Positions 1-11,325 of a DNA stretch of 64,000 bases are shown here, piece by piece. The first letter of the stretch is position 1, and every line of letters starts with the position of its first letter. Origin of the DNA: Arachis hypogaea (taxonomy: Eukaryota > Streptophyta > Magnoliopsida > Fabales > Fabaceae); NCBI RefSeq assembly GCF_003086295.3, contig NC_092039.1, positions 65,170,649-65,234,648 of the forward strand, in the 5' to 3' direction. A program made the position numbers and the translations under genes. The notes beneath the pieces were generated by a model, which searched no databases, was not told the DNA's origin, and worked only from the letters and a program-made list of their open reading frames with translations.

Positions 1-392
1 AACATCATGCAGTGCAAATCAATAAATCATGAAGATCAAACAAGGCAATTCATCAAGAACGACTTGAAGATCATCAAGAACACAATGCATGTGTTTCGAA
101 AATTGCAAGACAATTAAAATCATGAAATTGACACCAAACTTAAAATTTGGCACTAGATTCAAACAAAAACCATGAAATATTTTTTAATTTTTATGATTTT
201 ATGAATTTTGTTTGGATTTTTCGAAAATAATCTTGAAAATACGAAAGAGAAAAAAATTTTTTGAAAGATTTTTGAAAACTTTTTGAAAATAAAATAAGGA
301 TTAAAACAAAAAGAAAATTACCTAATCTGAGCAACAAGATAAACCGTCAGTTGTCCAAACTCGAACAATCCCCGGCAACGGCGCCAAAAACA
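1..392 (-). other. E1 leader (5' untranslated region), partial
   Basis: AT-rich sequence with oligo-A/T runs. It is the reverse complement of the leaders of E2 and E3 and holds one copy of the family motif AAGTTTGGTGT (131-141, minus strand). No ORF was recognised. Confidence 0.75.
369..386 (-). other. Primer-binding site of E1 (tRNA-Asp type)
   Basis: All 18 bases match the 3' end of plant tRNA-Asp(GTC): TCCCCGGCAACGGCGCCA on the plus strand, TGGCGCCGTTGCCGGGGA in element orientation. It lies a few bases inside the 5' LTR, as expected for minus-strand primer binding. This is the best preserved PBS in the window. Confidence 0.9.
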
Positions 393-1999
393 TGATGCAC
401 GAAATTGTGATACACAATGGCGCCAACAACTTGGTCGCACAATTGTAATCACACATCTTTGTCACAACTTCGCACAACTAACCAGCAAGTGCACAGGGTC
501 GTCCAAGTAATAAACCTTACGTGAGTAAGGGTCGATCCCACGGAGATTGTCGGCTTGAAGCAAGCTATGGTCACCTTGTAAATCTCAGTCAGGCAGATTC
601 AAATAGGTGATAGAGTTTTCATAATTAAAAGATAAATAAATAGAAAATAAAGATAGAGATACTTATGTAAATCATTGGTGGGAATTTCAGATAAGTGTAT
701 GGAGATGCTTTGCTCCCTTTGAATCTCTACTTTCATATTGCCTTCATCCAATCCTTCATACTCCTTTCTATGGCAAGCTGTATGTTGGGCATCACCGTTG
801 TCAATGGCTACTTCCCGTCCTCTAAGTGAAAATGGTCCATGTGCGCTGTCACCGCACGGCTAATCATCTGTCGGTTCTCGATCATGTTAGAATAGGATTT
901 ACTATCCTTTTGCGTCTGTCACTACGCCCAACACTCGCAAGTTTGAAGCTCGTCATAATCATCCCTTCCCAGATCCTACTCGGAATACCACAGACAAGGT
1001 TTAGACTTTCCGGATCTCAGGAATGACCGCCAATAATTCTAGCTTATACCACGAAGACTCCGATCTTTCGGAATGGAGGCTAAGAGATACACGATAAGTA
1101 GAACGGAAGTGGTTGTCAGTCATGTGTTCATAAGTGGGAATGATGATGAGTGTCACGGATCATCACATTCATCAGGTTGAAGTGTGAATAAATATCTTAG
1201 AACAAGAATAAGCTTGAATTGAATAGAAAATAGTAGTAATTGCATTAATACTCAGGGAACAGCAGAGCTCCACACCTTAATCTATGGTGTGTAGTAACTC
1301 TACCGTTGAAAATACATAAGTGAAAATAGGGTAGGCATGGCCGAATGGCCAGCCTCCAAAAACGTGAACAAATGGTTTCAAGATTCCAAGATGAAAATAC
1401 AATAGTAAAAGGTCCTATTTATAATGAAACTAGCTACTAGGGTTTATAGAAATAGGTAAATGATGCAGAAATCCACTTCTGGGCCCACTTGGTGTATGTT
1501 TTGGCTGAGCATTTGAGCTTCACACGTGTAGAGGCTTCTCTTGGAGTTAAACATAAGCTTTTATGCCTGTTTGGACGTTTAACTCCAACTTTTATGCCAG
1601 CTCTGGCGTTTTGACGTCAGAAAAGGGCAGAGAGCTGGCGTTTTGACGCCATTTTACATTATATATTACCGGAAAGCACTAGATGTATACTTTCCAACAC
1701 AATTGAGAGCGCATCATTTGGAACTCTATAGCTCCAGAAAATCCACTTCGAGTGCAAGGAGGTTAGAATCCAACAGCATCTGCAGTCCTTTGTCACCCTC
1801 TAAATCAGATTTTTGCTCAGGTTCCTCAATTTCAGCAAGAAAATACCTGATATCACAGAAAAGCACACAATCTCATAGTAAATTCCAGAAATGTGAATTT
1901 TACTTAAAAACTAATAAAAATATACAAAAAACTAACTTAATCATACTAAAAACTATATAAGAACAATGCCAAAAAAGCATATAAATTATCCGCTCATCA
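393..1999 (-). repeat. E1 5' LTR
   Basis: A 1607-bp LTR. In element orientation it starts TGATGAGCGGATAATTTATA and ends near ...CGTGCATCA; the neighbouring copies end CGTGCACCA. It carries a short palindromic-word region (1541-1651, TGGCGTTTTGACGCC and variants) and a TATA box. Its last 250 bases in element orientation hold the conserved R/U5-like block shared with E2, E3 and E8. No coding content. Confidence 0.88.
1415..1423 (-). promoter_or_regulatory. TATA box of E1 LTR
   Basis: TATAAATAG in element orientation, at the same LTR position as in E2 (21145) and E3 (9735, 18490), downstream of the palindromic words. Confidence 0.6.
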
Positions 2000-2837
2000 G
2001 ACACTTAACACCATTTTCAATTTATGAATGCGTGCCTAACAAACACTTTAGTTCTACATGAAAACAAGCTTGAATTCATATCTCTTGGGTCTCTAATCAA
2101 TGATTCACATCGACTCCACTCTGACAATGGGGCATCTGAATCCGAGATTAGAATCTTCGTGGTATAGGCTAGAATCAATTGGCAGCATTCCTAAGATCCG
2201 GAAAGTCTAAACCTTGTCTGTGGTATTCCGAGTAGGATCTGTGGGGTGTAGTGACAGATGCAAAAGGATCATTGGATCTTACTCTGACACGATCGAGAAC
2301 CAATAGCTGATTAGCCATGCGGTAGCTGTGCCTGGTATTTTTCATCCGAGACAAGAAATTTGACAGTTGATTAGCCGTATAGAAACCGTAGAGGACCATT
2401 TTCACTGAGAGGACGGGAGGTAGCCATTGACAACGATGATCCCCAACATACAGCTTGCCATTGAAATGAATATGAATGATTGAATGAAGACAGTAGGAAA
2501 GCAAAGATTTAGAAAGAATAACGCATCTCCATACACTTATCTGAAATTCCCACCAATGAATTACATAAGTATTTCTATCTTTATTTTGTGTTTATTTATC
2601 TTTTAATTTTTAAAACTCTATAACTATTTGAATCCGCCTGACTGAGATTTACAAGATGACCATAGCTTGTTTCAAGCCGACAATCTCCGTGGGATTAACC
2701 CTTACTCATGTAAGGTTTATTACTTGGACGACCCAATGCACTTGTTGGTTAATTGTTCAAAGTTGTGAAAAAGAATTGAGATTACAATTGTGCGTACCAA
2801 GTTGTTGGTGCCATTGAGATCACAATTTCGTGCACCA
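2000..2837 (+). repeat. E2 5' LTR, 3' part only
   Basis: It starts mid-LTR at the E1 junction and ends TGCACCA just before the PBS. It aligns along its length with 21420-22292 of E2's own 3' LTR. The promoter half lies beyond E1, outside the window. Confidence 0.87.
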
Positions 2838-2843
2838 AGTTTT

Positions 2844-2861
2844 TGGCACCGTTGTCGGGGA
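2844..2861 (+). other. Primer-binding site of E2 (tRNA-Asp type)
   Basis: TGGCACCGTTGTCGGGGA differs from the tRNA-Asp complement at two positions (G to A and C to T), both transitions. Confidence 0.85.
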
Positions 2862-4550
2862 TTGTTTGAGTTTGGACAACTGACGGTTCATCTTATTGCT
2901 CAGATTAGGTAACTTTCATTTCGTTTTATTTAAAAAAAAAAGCAAATTTTGAATTTCTTATTTTCTTTTTCCTAAATAATTCCCGAAAAAAAATACAATT
3001 TTTTTTTAATAAAATCATAAAAAACCAAAAAGTATTTTGTATTTCTTGTTTGATTCTTGTGTCAATTTTTAAGTTTGGTGTCAATTGCATGTTTTTAATT
3101 TTTCTAAAAAATTTTTGAAAATTCATGCATTTCATTCTTCATGATCTTCAAGTTGTTCTTAATGATTCTCCTTGTTTGATCTTCATATTTTCTTGTTTTG
3201 TATCTTTTGTTGTTTTTCATATGCATTTTTTAATTCATAGTGTCGAAACATGAAAAATTTCTAAGTTTGGTGTCTTGCATGTTTTTCTTTTCTTGAAAAT
3301 TTTTTAAAAATAAGTTCTTGATGTTCATCACGATTTTCAAAGTGTTCTTGGTTTTCATCTTGACATTCATAGTGTTCTTGCATGCATCATTTGTTTTAAT
3401 CCAAAATTTTTAGGTGTTGAGTCATTTTGTGGTTTTTCTCTTTCCTCATAAAATTCAAAAAAATAAAAAATAAAAAATATCTTTTCCTTATTTCACTCGT
3501 AAAAAATAAGTTGTTTCTTGTTAGTCAAGTCAAGATTTCAATTTCAAAAATTTATCTTTTCAAAATCTTTTTCAAAATCAAATCTTTTTCATTTTTATGT
3601 TTTTCAAAAATTTTTTAAAAAAATTGATTTTCAAAATCTTTTTCTTATTTTTACTTCAAATTTTCAAAAATCTTTACTAACATTAATGTTTTGATTCAAA
3701 AATTTCAAGTTTGTTACTTTCTTGTTAAGAAAGGTTCAACCTTTAAATTCTAGAATCCTATCTTTTAGTTTCTTGTTAGTCAAGTCATTAATTTTAATTT
3801 TCAAAATCAAATCTTTTTAAATTTATTTTTCAAATCTTTTTCAAAATAAATTTCAATCATATCTTTTTAATCATATCTTTTTCAAATCATAGCTTTTCAA
3901 ACATATTTTTTTCAAATCATATCCTTTTCAAATTCTAATTTCAAAATATCTTTCTAACTTCTTATCTTTTCAAATTTATTATTTTTTATCTTTTTCAAAA
4001 CTACCTAACTAATTTTCTCTCTCTAATTTTCGAAAACTCCTCCCTCTTTTTCAAAAAAAAAATATTTTTAATTAACTAATTGATTTAAATTCTAATTTTA
4101 TATGTTCTAACTTTTTTTCGAAAATCACTAACCATTTTTCAAAAATAATTTTCGAAATTCTCTCCCTCTCATCTCTTTCTATTTATTTTATTTATCTACT
4201 AACACTTCTCTTCTACTCATAATTCGAACCTTCTCTTCTCTCTGTGTTCGGATTTTTTTTCTTCTCTCTTCTCCTCCTTCTATTCTTCTTCTCTTCTACT
4301 CACATAAAGGAATCTCTATACTATGACATAGAGGATTCCTCTTCTTTTCTGTCCTCTTCTTTCTATTTATTTTATTTATCTACTAACACTTCTCTTCTAC
4401 TCATAATTCGAACCTTCTCTTCTCTCTGTGTTCGGATTTTTTTCTTCTCTCTTCTCCTCCTTCTATTCTTCTTCTCTTCTACTCACATAAAGGAATCTCT
4501 ATACTATGACATAGAGGATTCCTCTTCTTTTCTGTCCTCTTTTTTTTCAT
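2862..4550 (+). other. E2 leader, gene-free, with internal tandem duplication
   Basis: About 1.7 kb of strongly AT-rich sequence full of TTTTCAAA-like words, followed by a pyrimidine-rich stretch before gag. It holds two AAGTTTGGTGT motifs (3071-3081, 3263-3273). ORFs here are low-complexity Phe/Ser/Leu strings and I regard them as chance. It matches the leader of E3 (15771-17361, opposite strand). Confidence 0.75.
4175..4541 (+). repeat. Direct tandem duplication, about 184 bp unit, two copies
   Basis: 4175-4358 is repeated almost exactly at 4359-4541; the second copy has one T fewer in a T-run. Each unit begins CTTTCTATTTATTTTATTTA and ends in the CCTCTT-rich sequence just before gag. E3 appears to have a single copy of this segment, so the duplication is private to E2 or was lost in E3. 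Confidence 0.88.
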
Positions 4551-6872
4551 ATAGGCAGGAGCAAGGACAAGGACATTCTTGTTGAAGCAGATCCTGAACC
4601 TTAAAGGACTCTGAAGAAGAAGCTAAGAGAAGCTAAAGCACAACAATTCAAAGAAAACCTTACAGAGAATCTCGAAAAATAAGTAATGGTCAAACCCAAC
4701 AACAATGCAAGGAAGATGCTTGGTGACTTCACTGTACCAAATTCCAATTTCCATGGAAGAAGCATCTCAATCCCTGCCATTGGAGCAAACAATTTTGAGC
4801 TTAAACCTCAATTAGTTTCTCTGATGCAACAGAATTGCAAGTTTCATGGACTTCCATCCGAAGATTCTTTTCAGTTAACTAAATTCTTGCAGATCTGTGA
4901 TACTGTTAAGACCAATGGATTTGATCCCGAGGTCTATAAGCGTAAGCTTTTCCCTTTTGCTGTAAGAGACAGAGCTAGAATATGGTTGGACTCTTAACCT
5001 AGAGATAGCCTGAACTATTGGGATAAGCTGGTCACGGCTTTCTTAGCCAAGTTCTTTCCTCCTCAAAAGCTGAGTAAGCTTAGAGTGGATGATCAAACCT
5101 TCAGACAGAAAGAAGGTGAATCCCTCTATGAAGCTTGGGAAAGATACAAGCAACTGACCAAAAAGTGTCCTTTTGACATGCTCTCATAATGGACCATCTT
5201 GGATATATTCTATGATGGTCTGTCTGAATTGTCTAAGATGTCATTGGACCACTCTACAGGTGGGTCTATTCAACTGAAGAAAATGCTTGCAGAAGCTCAG
5301 GAATTCATTGAAATGGTTGCAAATAACCAGTTCATGTACACCTCTGAAAGGAATCCTGTGAATAATGGGACACTTCAGAGGAAGGGAGTTCTTAAAATTG
5401 ATGCTCTGAATGCCATATTGGCTCATAACAAAATGTTAACTCAGCAAGTTAATATGATTTCTCAAAGTCTGAATGGATTGCAAAATGCATCCAACGGTAC
5501 TAAAGAAGCATCTTCTGAAGAAGAAGCTTATGATCCTGAGAACCCTGTAATGACAGAGGTGAATTACATGGGTGAAGCCTATGGAAACACCTATAATCCC
5601 TCATGGAGAAATTATCCAAATTTCTCATGGAAGGATCAACAAAAGCCTCAACAAGGCTTTAACAATAATAATGGTGGAAGAAACAGGTTTAGCAATGGCA
5701 AGCCTTTTCCATCATCCTCTCAGCAATAGACAGAGAATTCTGAGCAGAACCTATGTAGCTTAGCAAATATAGTCTCTGATCTATCTAAAGCCACTCTCAA
5801 TTTCATGAATGAAACAACGTCCTCCATTAGAAACATGGAGGCACAAGTGGGTCAGCTGAGTAAAAGGGTTACTGAAACTCCTCCTAGCACTCTCCCAAGC
5901 AATACAGAAGAGAATCCCAAAAGGGAGTGCAAGGCCATAACTGTGACCAACATGGCCGAATTTGGAGAGAGTGAAAAGGCAGTGATTCCCAGTGAAAAAG
6001 GCCTCAGGAAACGTCCACTGGCCATTAAGGAGTACCCCAATGAGGAACCAAAGGAATTTTAGGCTCATACAGAGACCATAGAGATTCCATTGAATTTTCT
6101 TTTACCATTCATGAGCTCTGATGACTATTCATCTTCTGAAGAAGATGAAGACATTGCTGAAGGGCAAGTTGCCCAGTATTTAGGAGCAATCATGAAGCTG
6201 AATGCCAAGCAATTTGGTAATGAGACTTGGGAGGATGAACCTCCATTGCTCATTAATGAATTGAATACCTGGGTTATGCAAACTTTACCTCAAAAGAAAC
6301 AGGATCCTAGTAAATTCTTAATACCCTGTACCATAGGTACCATGACCTTTGAGAAGGCTCTGTGTGACCTAGGGTCAGGTATTAACCTCATGTCACTCTG
6401 AGAAACTAGGAATCTTTGAGGTACAAGCTGTAAGAATCTCACTAGAGATGGCATACAAATCAACGAAATAGGCTTATTGACTAGTAGAGGACGTGCTAGT
6501 GAAGGTTGAAGGCCTTTACATCCCTGCTGATTTCATAATCCTAAACACTGGAAAGATGAGGATGAATCCATCATCCTTGGCAAACCTTTCCTAGCCATAG
6601 CAAGAGCTGTGATTGATGTTGACAAAGGAGAGTTGGTCCTTTAAATTAATGAGGACTTCCTTGTATTCAATACTCAAGGTTCTCCTTCTGTACACATGGA
6701 GAAGAAGCATGAAAAACTTCTCTCAATACAGAGTCAAACAAAGCCCCCACATTTAAACTCTAAGTTTGGTGTTGGGAGGCCACAACCAAACTCTAAGTTT
6801 GGTATTGAGAGGCCACAACCAAACTCTAAGTTTGGTGATGGGAGGCCCCAACCATGCTCTGATTATCTGTAA
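4551..6872 (+). pseudogene. E2 gag-protease, decayed
   Basis: Athila-type Gag polyprotein, which would form the virus-like particle, with a retropepsin domain at its C-terminal end. The homologous start is ATG in E3 (MSRSKDKN...), but here it is ATA (4551), so the start is lost; the next ATG is 4686. The retrotransposon gag core includes FHGLPSEDSFQLTKFLQICD and YEAWERYKQL. A YNPSWRNYPNFSW motif near 5590 is typical of Athila gag. The protease has its catalytic motif as DLGSG (about 6368), then ILGKPFLA. Stops occur at about 4625, 4677, 4996, 5187, 5727 and 6060. Two frameshifts lie in the protease, near 6398 and near 6550. The C-terminus has three in-frame PNSKFG repeats. It is one reading frame from 4551 to about 6395. 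Confidence 0.85.
6765..6838 (+). repeat. Three hairpin-forming copies of CCAAACTCTAAGTTTGG
   Basis: Three copies, about 33 bp apart, of a 6-bp-arm inverted repeat (CCAAAC / GTTTGG; the first copy is one base short). Each overlaps the AAGTTTGGTGT motif and encodes a PNSKFG peptide repeat at the end of gag-pro. E3 has the same cluster at 13465-13560. Confidence 0.7.
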
Positions 6873-6891
6873 GGCTCGATGAGAGCCCACT

Positions 6892-6936
6892 GTCAAGCTA
6901 TTGACATTAAAAAAGTGCTTGTTGGGAGGCAACCCA
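6892..6936 (+). other. Conserved 45-bp non-coding block (E2 copy)
   Basis: Starts GTCAAGCTATTGACATTAA and ends TTGGGAGGCAACCCA. It lies just after gag-pro. The E9 copy (58905-58949) aligns without gaps at 38 of 45 bases, although the flanks do not align. The end can fold as TGGG-AGGCAA-CCCA. Function unknown. Confidence 0.75.
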
Positions 6937-7065
6937 ATTTTTATTTATCTATGTTATTTTATGTTTTCTTTAGGTTAATGATCATGTGGAGTCACAAAAA
7001 GAACTACAAAAATCAAAGCAAATTCAAAAACAGCATTAGAAATAACACACCTTGGAGGAAAAACT

Positions 7066-7310
7066 TACTGGCGTTTAAACGCGAGTAAGGGTAGCAGGAT
7101 GGGCGTTAAATGCCTAGTCTGGCACCATTCTGGGCGTTTAACGCCAGAAATGGGCACCAGACTGGCGTTTAACAGTAGAACAGAGCACCAAGTTAGCGTT
7201 AAACACCAGAAACAAGCAACAGCTTGGCATTAAATGCCAAGAAAGGTATAAAAGCTGGCGTTTAACGCCAGAAACAGGCAGCAGTCTGGCGTTAAACGCC
7301 AGAATTGCAC
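7066..7310 (+). repeat. Internal palindromic-word array, TGGCGTTTAACGCCA type
   Basis: About eight degenerate copies of TGGCGTTTAACGCCAG at 30-35 bp spacing, the perfect ones near 7129 and 7256. The same word occurs in this family's LTRs upstream of the TATA box. It lies between gag-pro and the internal TATA at 7615. No ORF. Confidence 0.85.
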
Positions 7311-7812
7311 TCTAAGGGCATTTTTGCATGCATAAATGGAGCAGGGATGAGAAGTCCTTGACCCCTCAGGATCTGTCGACCCCACAGGATCCCCACCTAC
7401 CCCACCTCTCTCTCTCTCCCCCTCACACATCTCTATAACACTCTACCCAAAACACCACTCACCTATCAAATCCTATCCTCTTCCCTATATTCTCTTCACC
7501 AATCACCTCCATCCCTCTTCCCCCAAAAACCCCACCTACCTCACTTTTCAAATTCAAACACTTTTCCCTCCTAAACCCACCTAATTCTATTCTGCCACTC
7601 TCCCTCTCTTTCCCTATAAATACCCCTCTTCACTCCTTCTTCTTCACACATCACAACCACTCTCCTTCCCCCTTGGCCGAACCTATCTCTCCCTCTATCT
7701 CCTCCATTTTCTTCTTCTTCCCCTTCTTTCTTTCTTCTTTTGCTCGAGGACGAGCAAACCTTTTAAGTTTGGTGTGTTTAAAGCATTGCTTTTTGTTTTT
7801 CCATAACAATTT
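7311..7812 (+). other. Gene-free, C/T-rich promoter-like stretch before second ORF
   Basis: Pyrimidine-rich sequence with a TATA box at 7615-7623, CT-rich sequence after it, and one AAGTTTGGTGT motif (7765-7775) some 38 bases before the second ORF. It reads like a promoter plus 5' UTR rather than an intergenic remnant. Confidence 0.55.
7615..7623 (+). promoter_or_regulatory. Internal TATA box for E2 second ORF
   Basis: TATAAATAC, about 190 bp upstream of the second ORF's ATG (7813) and about 300 bp downstream of the palindromic array. E3 has the counterpart at 12721-12729 and E9 at 59559-59567. Confidence 0.55.
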
Positions 7813-8630
7813 ATGGCACCTAAGGCCGGAGAAACCTCAAGAAAGAGGAAAGGGAAGGCAAAAGCTTCCACCTCCGAGTCATGGGAGATGGAAAGATTCA
7901 TCTCAAAGGTCCATCAAGACCACTTCTATGAAGTTGTGGCCAATAAGAAAGTGATCCCTAAGGTTCCTTTCATGCTCAAGAAGAATGAGTATCCGGAGAT
8001 CCGACATGAGATCTGAAGAAGAGGTTGGGAAGTTCTCACCAACCCCATTTAACAAGTCAGAATCTTAATGGTTCAAGAGTTCTATGCCAATGCATGGATC
8101 ACTAGGAACCATGATCAAAGTATGAACCCGAATCCAAAGAATTGGCTTACAATGGTTCGGGGGAAATACTTAGATTTTAGTCCGGAAAATGTAAAGTTGG
8201 CGTTCAACTTGCCAATGATGCAAGAAAAAGCACGCCCCTACACTAGAAGAGTCAACTTTGATAAAAGGTTGGACCAAGTCCTCAAGGAAATATGTGTAGA
8301 AGGAGCTCAATGAAAAAGAGACTCAAGAGACAAGACGATTCAATTGAGAAGACCGGAACTTAAGCATGTGGCTAAAGGATGGGAGTTCATCCAACGCTCC
8401 ATCATTCCTACTAGCAACCGATCCGAAGTAACTGTGGACGGGCCATCATGATCCATAGTATCATGATTGGGGAGGAAGTGGAAGTTCATGAGATCATACC
8501 TCTAGAACTCTACAAGGTGGCTGACAAGTCCTCCACTTTGGCAAGGTTAGCCTTTCCTCATCTCATTTGTCACTTATGCAATTTAGCTGGAATTGTCATA
8601 GAGTAAGACATCCTCATTGAAGAGGACAAG
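7813..8630 (+). pseudogene. E2 second ORF, 5' part (plant-transposon-associated domain)
   Basis: It starts MAPKAGETSRKRKGKAKAST, a basic leader that could act as a nuclear-localisation signal. It then matches the domain annotated in plant genomes as 'putative plant transposon protein' (PF20167, from memory), including EFYANAWITRNHDQSM, NWLTMVRGKYLDFSPENV and FIQRSIIPTSNRSEVTVD. Stops fall at about 8014, 8050, 8311 and 8604, with frameshifts near 8383 and 8440. It breaks at 8630, where E3 inserted, and resumes at 19098 in the same frame (IEED then KPIRKKRM). The biochemical role is unknown. In Athila elements this is the position of the env-like ORF. Confidence 0.8.
8626..8630. repeat. Target-site duplication of E3, left copy (ACAAG)
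   Basis: Identical to 19098-19102 on the other side of E3; the 5-bp length is typical of Ty3-gypsy integration. Confidence 0.93.
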
Positions 8631-10338
8631 TGGTGCACGAGATTGTGATCTCAATGGCACCAATAACTTGGTACGCACAATTGTAATATCACTCTTTTTC
8701 ACAACTTTGCACAACTAACTAGCAAGGGCACTGGGTCGTCCAAGTAATAAATCTTACGTGAGTAAGGGTCGATCCCACGGAGATTGTCGGCTTGAAGCAA
8801 GCTATGGTCACCTTGTAAATCTCAGTCAGGCAGATTCAAATGGTTATAATGGTTTTCGAATATAAAGATAAATAAAGCATAAAATAGAGATAGAGATACT
8901 TATGTAATTCATTGGTGGGAATTCTAGATAAGCGCATGAAGATATTGTGTTCCTTCTGAATCTCTACTTTCCTACTGCTTTCATCCAATAATTCTTACCC
9001 CTTTCCATGGCAAGCTGTATGTTGGGTTTCACCGTTGACAATGGCTACCTCCCGTCCTCTCAGTGAAAATGGTCCAAATGCGCTGTCACAGCACGGCTAA
9101 TCATCTGTCGGTTCTCCATCATGTCGGAATAGGATCCATTGATCCTTTTGCATCGGTCACTATGCCCAACCCTCGCGAGAATGAAGCTCATCACAGTCAT
9201 GCCATCACAGATCCTACTCGGAATACCACAGACAAAGTTTAGCATTCGAGATCTCAAGAATGCTGCCAATGGATTCTAGCTTATACCAGGAAGACTTTAA
9301 TCTCACGGGATGGGAGGCTCGGTTGTCAGGTGAGGTAACCATGCATCGTGGGTCAGGAATCCAAGAGATACACACTCTGGCTTTCACAGATAGAACGGAA
9401 GTGTTTGTCAGGCAAGCATTCATAAGTGAGAATAGTGATCAGTGTCACGGATCATCATATTCATCAGGTTGAAGTGCGAATGAATGTCTTAGAATAAGAA
9501 TATGAATGAATTGAATAGAAGAACAATAGTAATTACATTAATACTCGAGGAACAACAAAGCTCCACACCTTAATCTATGGTGTGTAGAAACTCCACCATT
9601 GAAGATACATAAGTGAAAAAAAAGGTAGGCATGGCCGTGAGGCCAGCCCCCAATGTCTAAGGACTAACAATAATCAAAGATGTTCCAAAAACTCGTCCAA
9701 AGATTGATTCCTCCAAATACAATAGTAAAAAGTCCTATTTATACTAGACTAGTTATTAGTGTTTACAGAAATAATTCTTAGTGCAGAAATCCACTTCCGG
9801 GGCCCACTTTGGTGTGTGCTTGGGCTGAGCTTGAGTTTTACACGTGCATAGACTTCTCTTGGTGTTAAACGCCAAGTTGTAACATGTTTTTGGCGTCTCT
9901 GGTTTGTGACGTGTTTCTAGCGTTTTACTCCAGAATGCAGCATGGAACTGGCGTTGAACGCCAGTTTGCATCATCTAATCTAGAATAAAGTATGGACTAT
10001 TATATATTTCTGAAAAGCCCTGGATGTCTACTTTCCAACGCACTTGAGAGCGCGCCATTTGAAGTTCTGTAGCTCCAGAAAATCTATTTCGAGTGCAGGG
10101 AGGTCAGAATCCAACAGCATCTGTAGTCCTTTTTCAGCCTCATATCAGATTTTTGCTCAGGTCCCTAAATTTCAGCCAGAAAATACCTGAAAACACAGAA
10201 AAATATACAAACTCATAGTAATGTCCAGAAATGTGAATTTTACATAAAAACTAATAAAAACATCCCTAAAAGTAGCTAGATCCTACTAAAAACTACCTAA
10301 AAACAATGCCAAAAAGCGTATAAATTATCCACTCATCA
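8631..10338 (-). repeat. E3 3' LTR
   Basis: 1708 bp. In element orientation it begins TGATGAGTGGATAATTTATA and ends CGTGCACCA. Palindromic words lie at 9855-9965, with a TATA at 9735-9743 downstream in element orientation. It pairs with 17386-19097. Confidence 0.92.
9735..9743 (-). promoter_or_regulatory. TATA box in E3 3' LTR
   Basis: TATAAATAG in element orientation, at the same position as in the 5' LTR. Confidence 0.55.
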
Positions 10339-11325
10339 CAACACCAAACTTAAATTGTTGCTTGTCCCCAAGCAACTGAAAATAAAATAGGATAAAAAGA
10401 AGAGAATATACTATAAATCCCAAAATATCAATGAATATTAGTTCTAATTAGATGAACGGGACTTGTAGCTTCTTGCTTCTGAACAGTTTTGGCATCTCAC
10501 TTTATCCTTAGAAGTTTAGAATGATTGGCATCCATAGGAACTCAGCGTTTAGATAGTGTTATTGATTCTCCTATTTAAGTATGTTGATTCTTGAACACAA
10601 CTACTTTTATGAGTCTTGGCTGTGGCCCTAAGCACTTTGTTTTCCAATATTACCACCGGATACATAAATGTCACAGACACATGACTGGGTGAACCTTTTC
10701 AGATTGTGACTCAGCTTTGCTAAAGTCCCCAGTTAGAGGTGTCCAGAGCTCTAAAGCACACTCTTTTTGCTTTGGATCACAACTTTAACCACTCAGTCTC
10801 AAGCTTTTCACTTGGACATGCATGCCACAAGCACATGGTTAGGGACAACTTGATTTAGCCGCTTAGGCCTGGATTTTATTTCCTTGGGCCCTCCTATCCA
10901 TTGATGCTCAAAGCCTTGGATCTTTTTTACCCTTGCCTCTTGGTTTTAAGGGCTACTGGCTTTTTCTGCTTGCTTTATCTTAAAATTTATTTTTTTTCAC
11001 AAGCTTTGTTCTTTACTACTTTTTCTTGCTTCAAGAATCAATTTTATGATTTTTCAGATCATCAACAACATTTTTCTTTTTCATCATTCTTTCAAGTGCC
11101 AACAATTTTAACATTCATAAACAACAAGATGAAAAATATGCACTATTTACGCATTCATTCAGAAAATAAAAAGTATTGTCACCACATCAATATAATTAAA
11201 CCAATTTCAAGGATGAATTCGATACTTATGTACTTCTTGTTCTTTTGTATTAAAAACATTTTTCATTTAAGAAAGGTGAAGGATTCATAGAATTATTCAT
11301 AGCCTTAAGACATAGTTACAAAATA
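10339..11325 (-). other. E3 3' non-coding region
   Basis: Gene-free sequence between the second ORF and the 3' LTR, homologous to 19385-20544 of E2 and 53066-53564 of E8. The motif AAGTTTGGTGT (10341-10351, minus strand) lies two bases from the LTR edge, where a polypurine tract would normally be. Confidence 0.7.

Larger units (their letters stand above)
1..1999 (-). mobile_element. E1: 5' end of a minus-strand Athila-like LTR retrotransposon (partial)
   Basis: Only the 5' LTR (393-1999) and the first 392 bases of the leader are inside the window; the element continues to the left. The right end reads ...CTCATCA, the complement of the TGATGAG LTR start, and abuts the interior of E2's LTR at base 2000. 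E1 was therefore inserted into E2's 5' LTR. The expected 5-bp target duplication on this side is GACAC (2000-2004); its partner lies outside the window. The family matches E3, and the FIDEL/Feral-type assignment is from memory. Confidence 0.85.

Noticed and set aside
369..386. tRNA-Asp gene fragments
   Set aside because: These 18-bp matches are retrotransposon primer-binding sites next to LTRs; no tRNA cloverleaf surrounds them.
826..2504. Short ORFs inside E1 and E2 LTRs (also 9060-9472, 17894-18228, 51778-52305)
   Set aside because: The same LTR block read in different frames; no conserved frame between copies and no domain.
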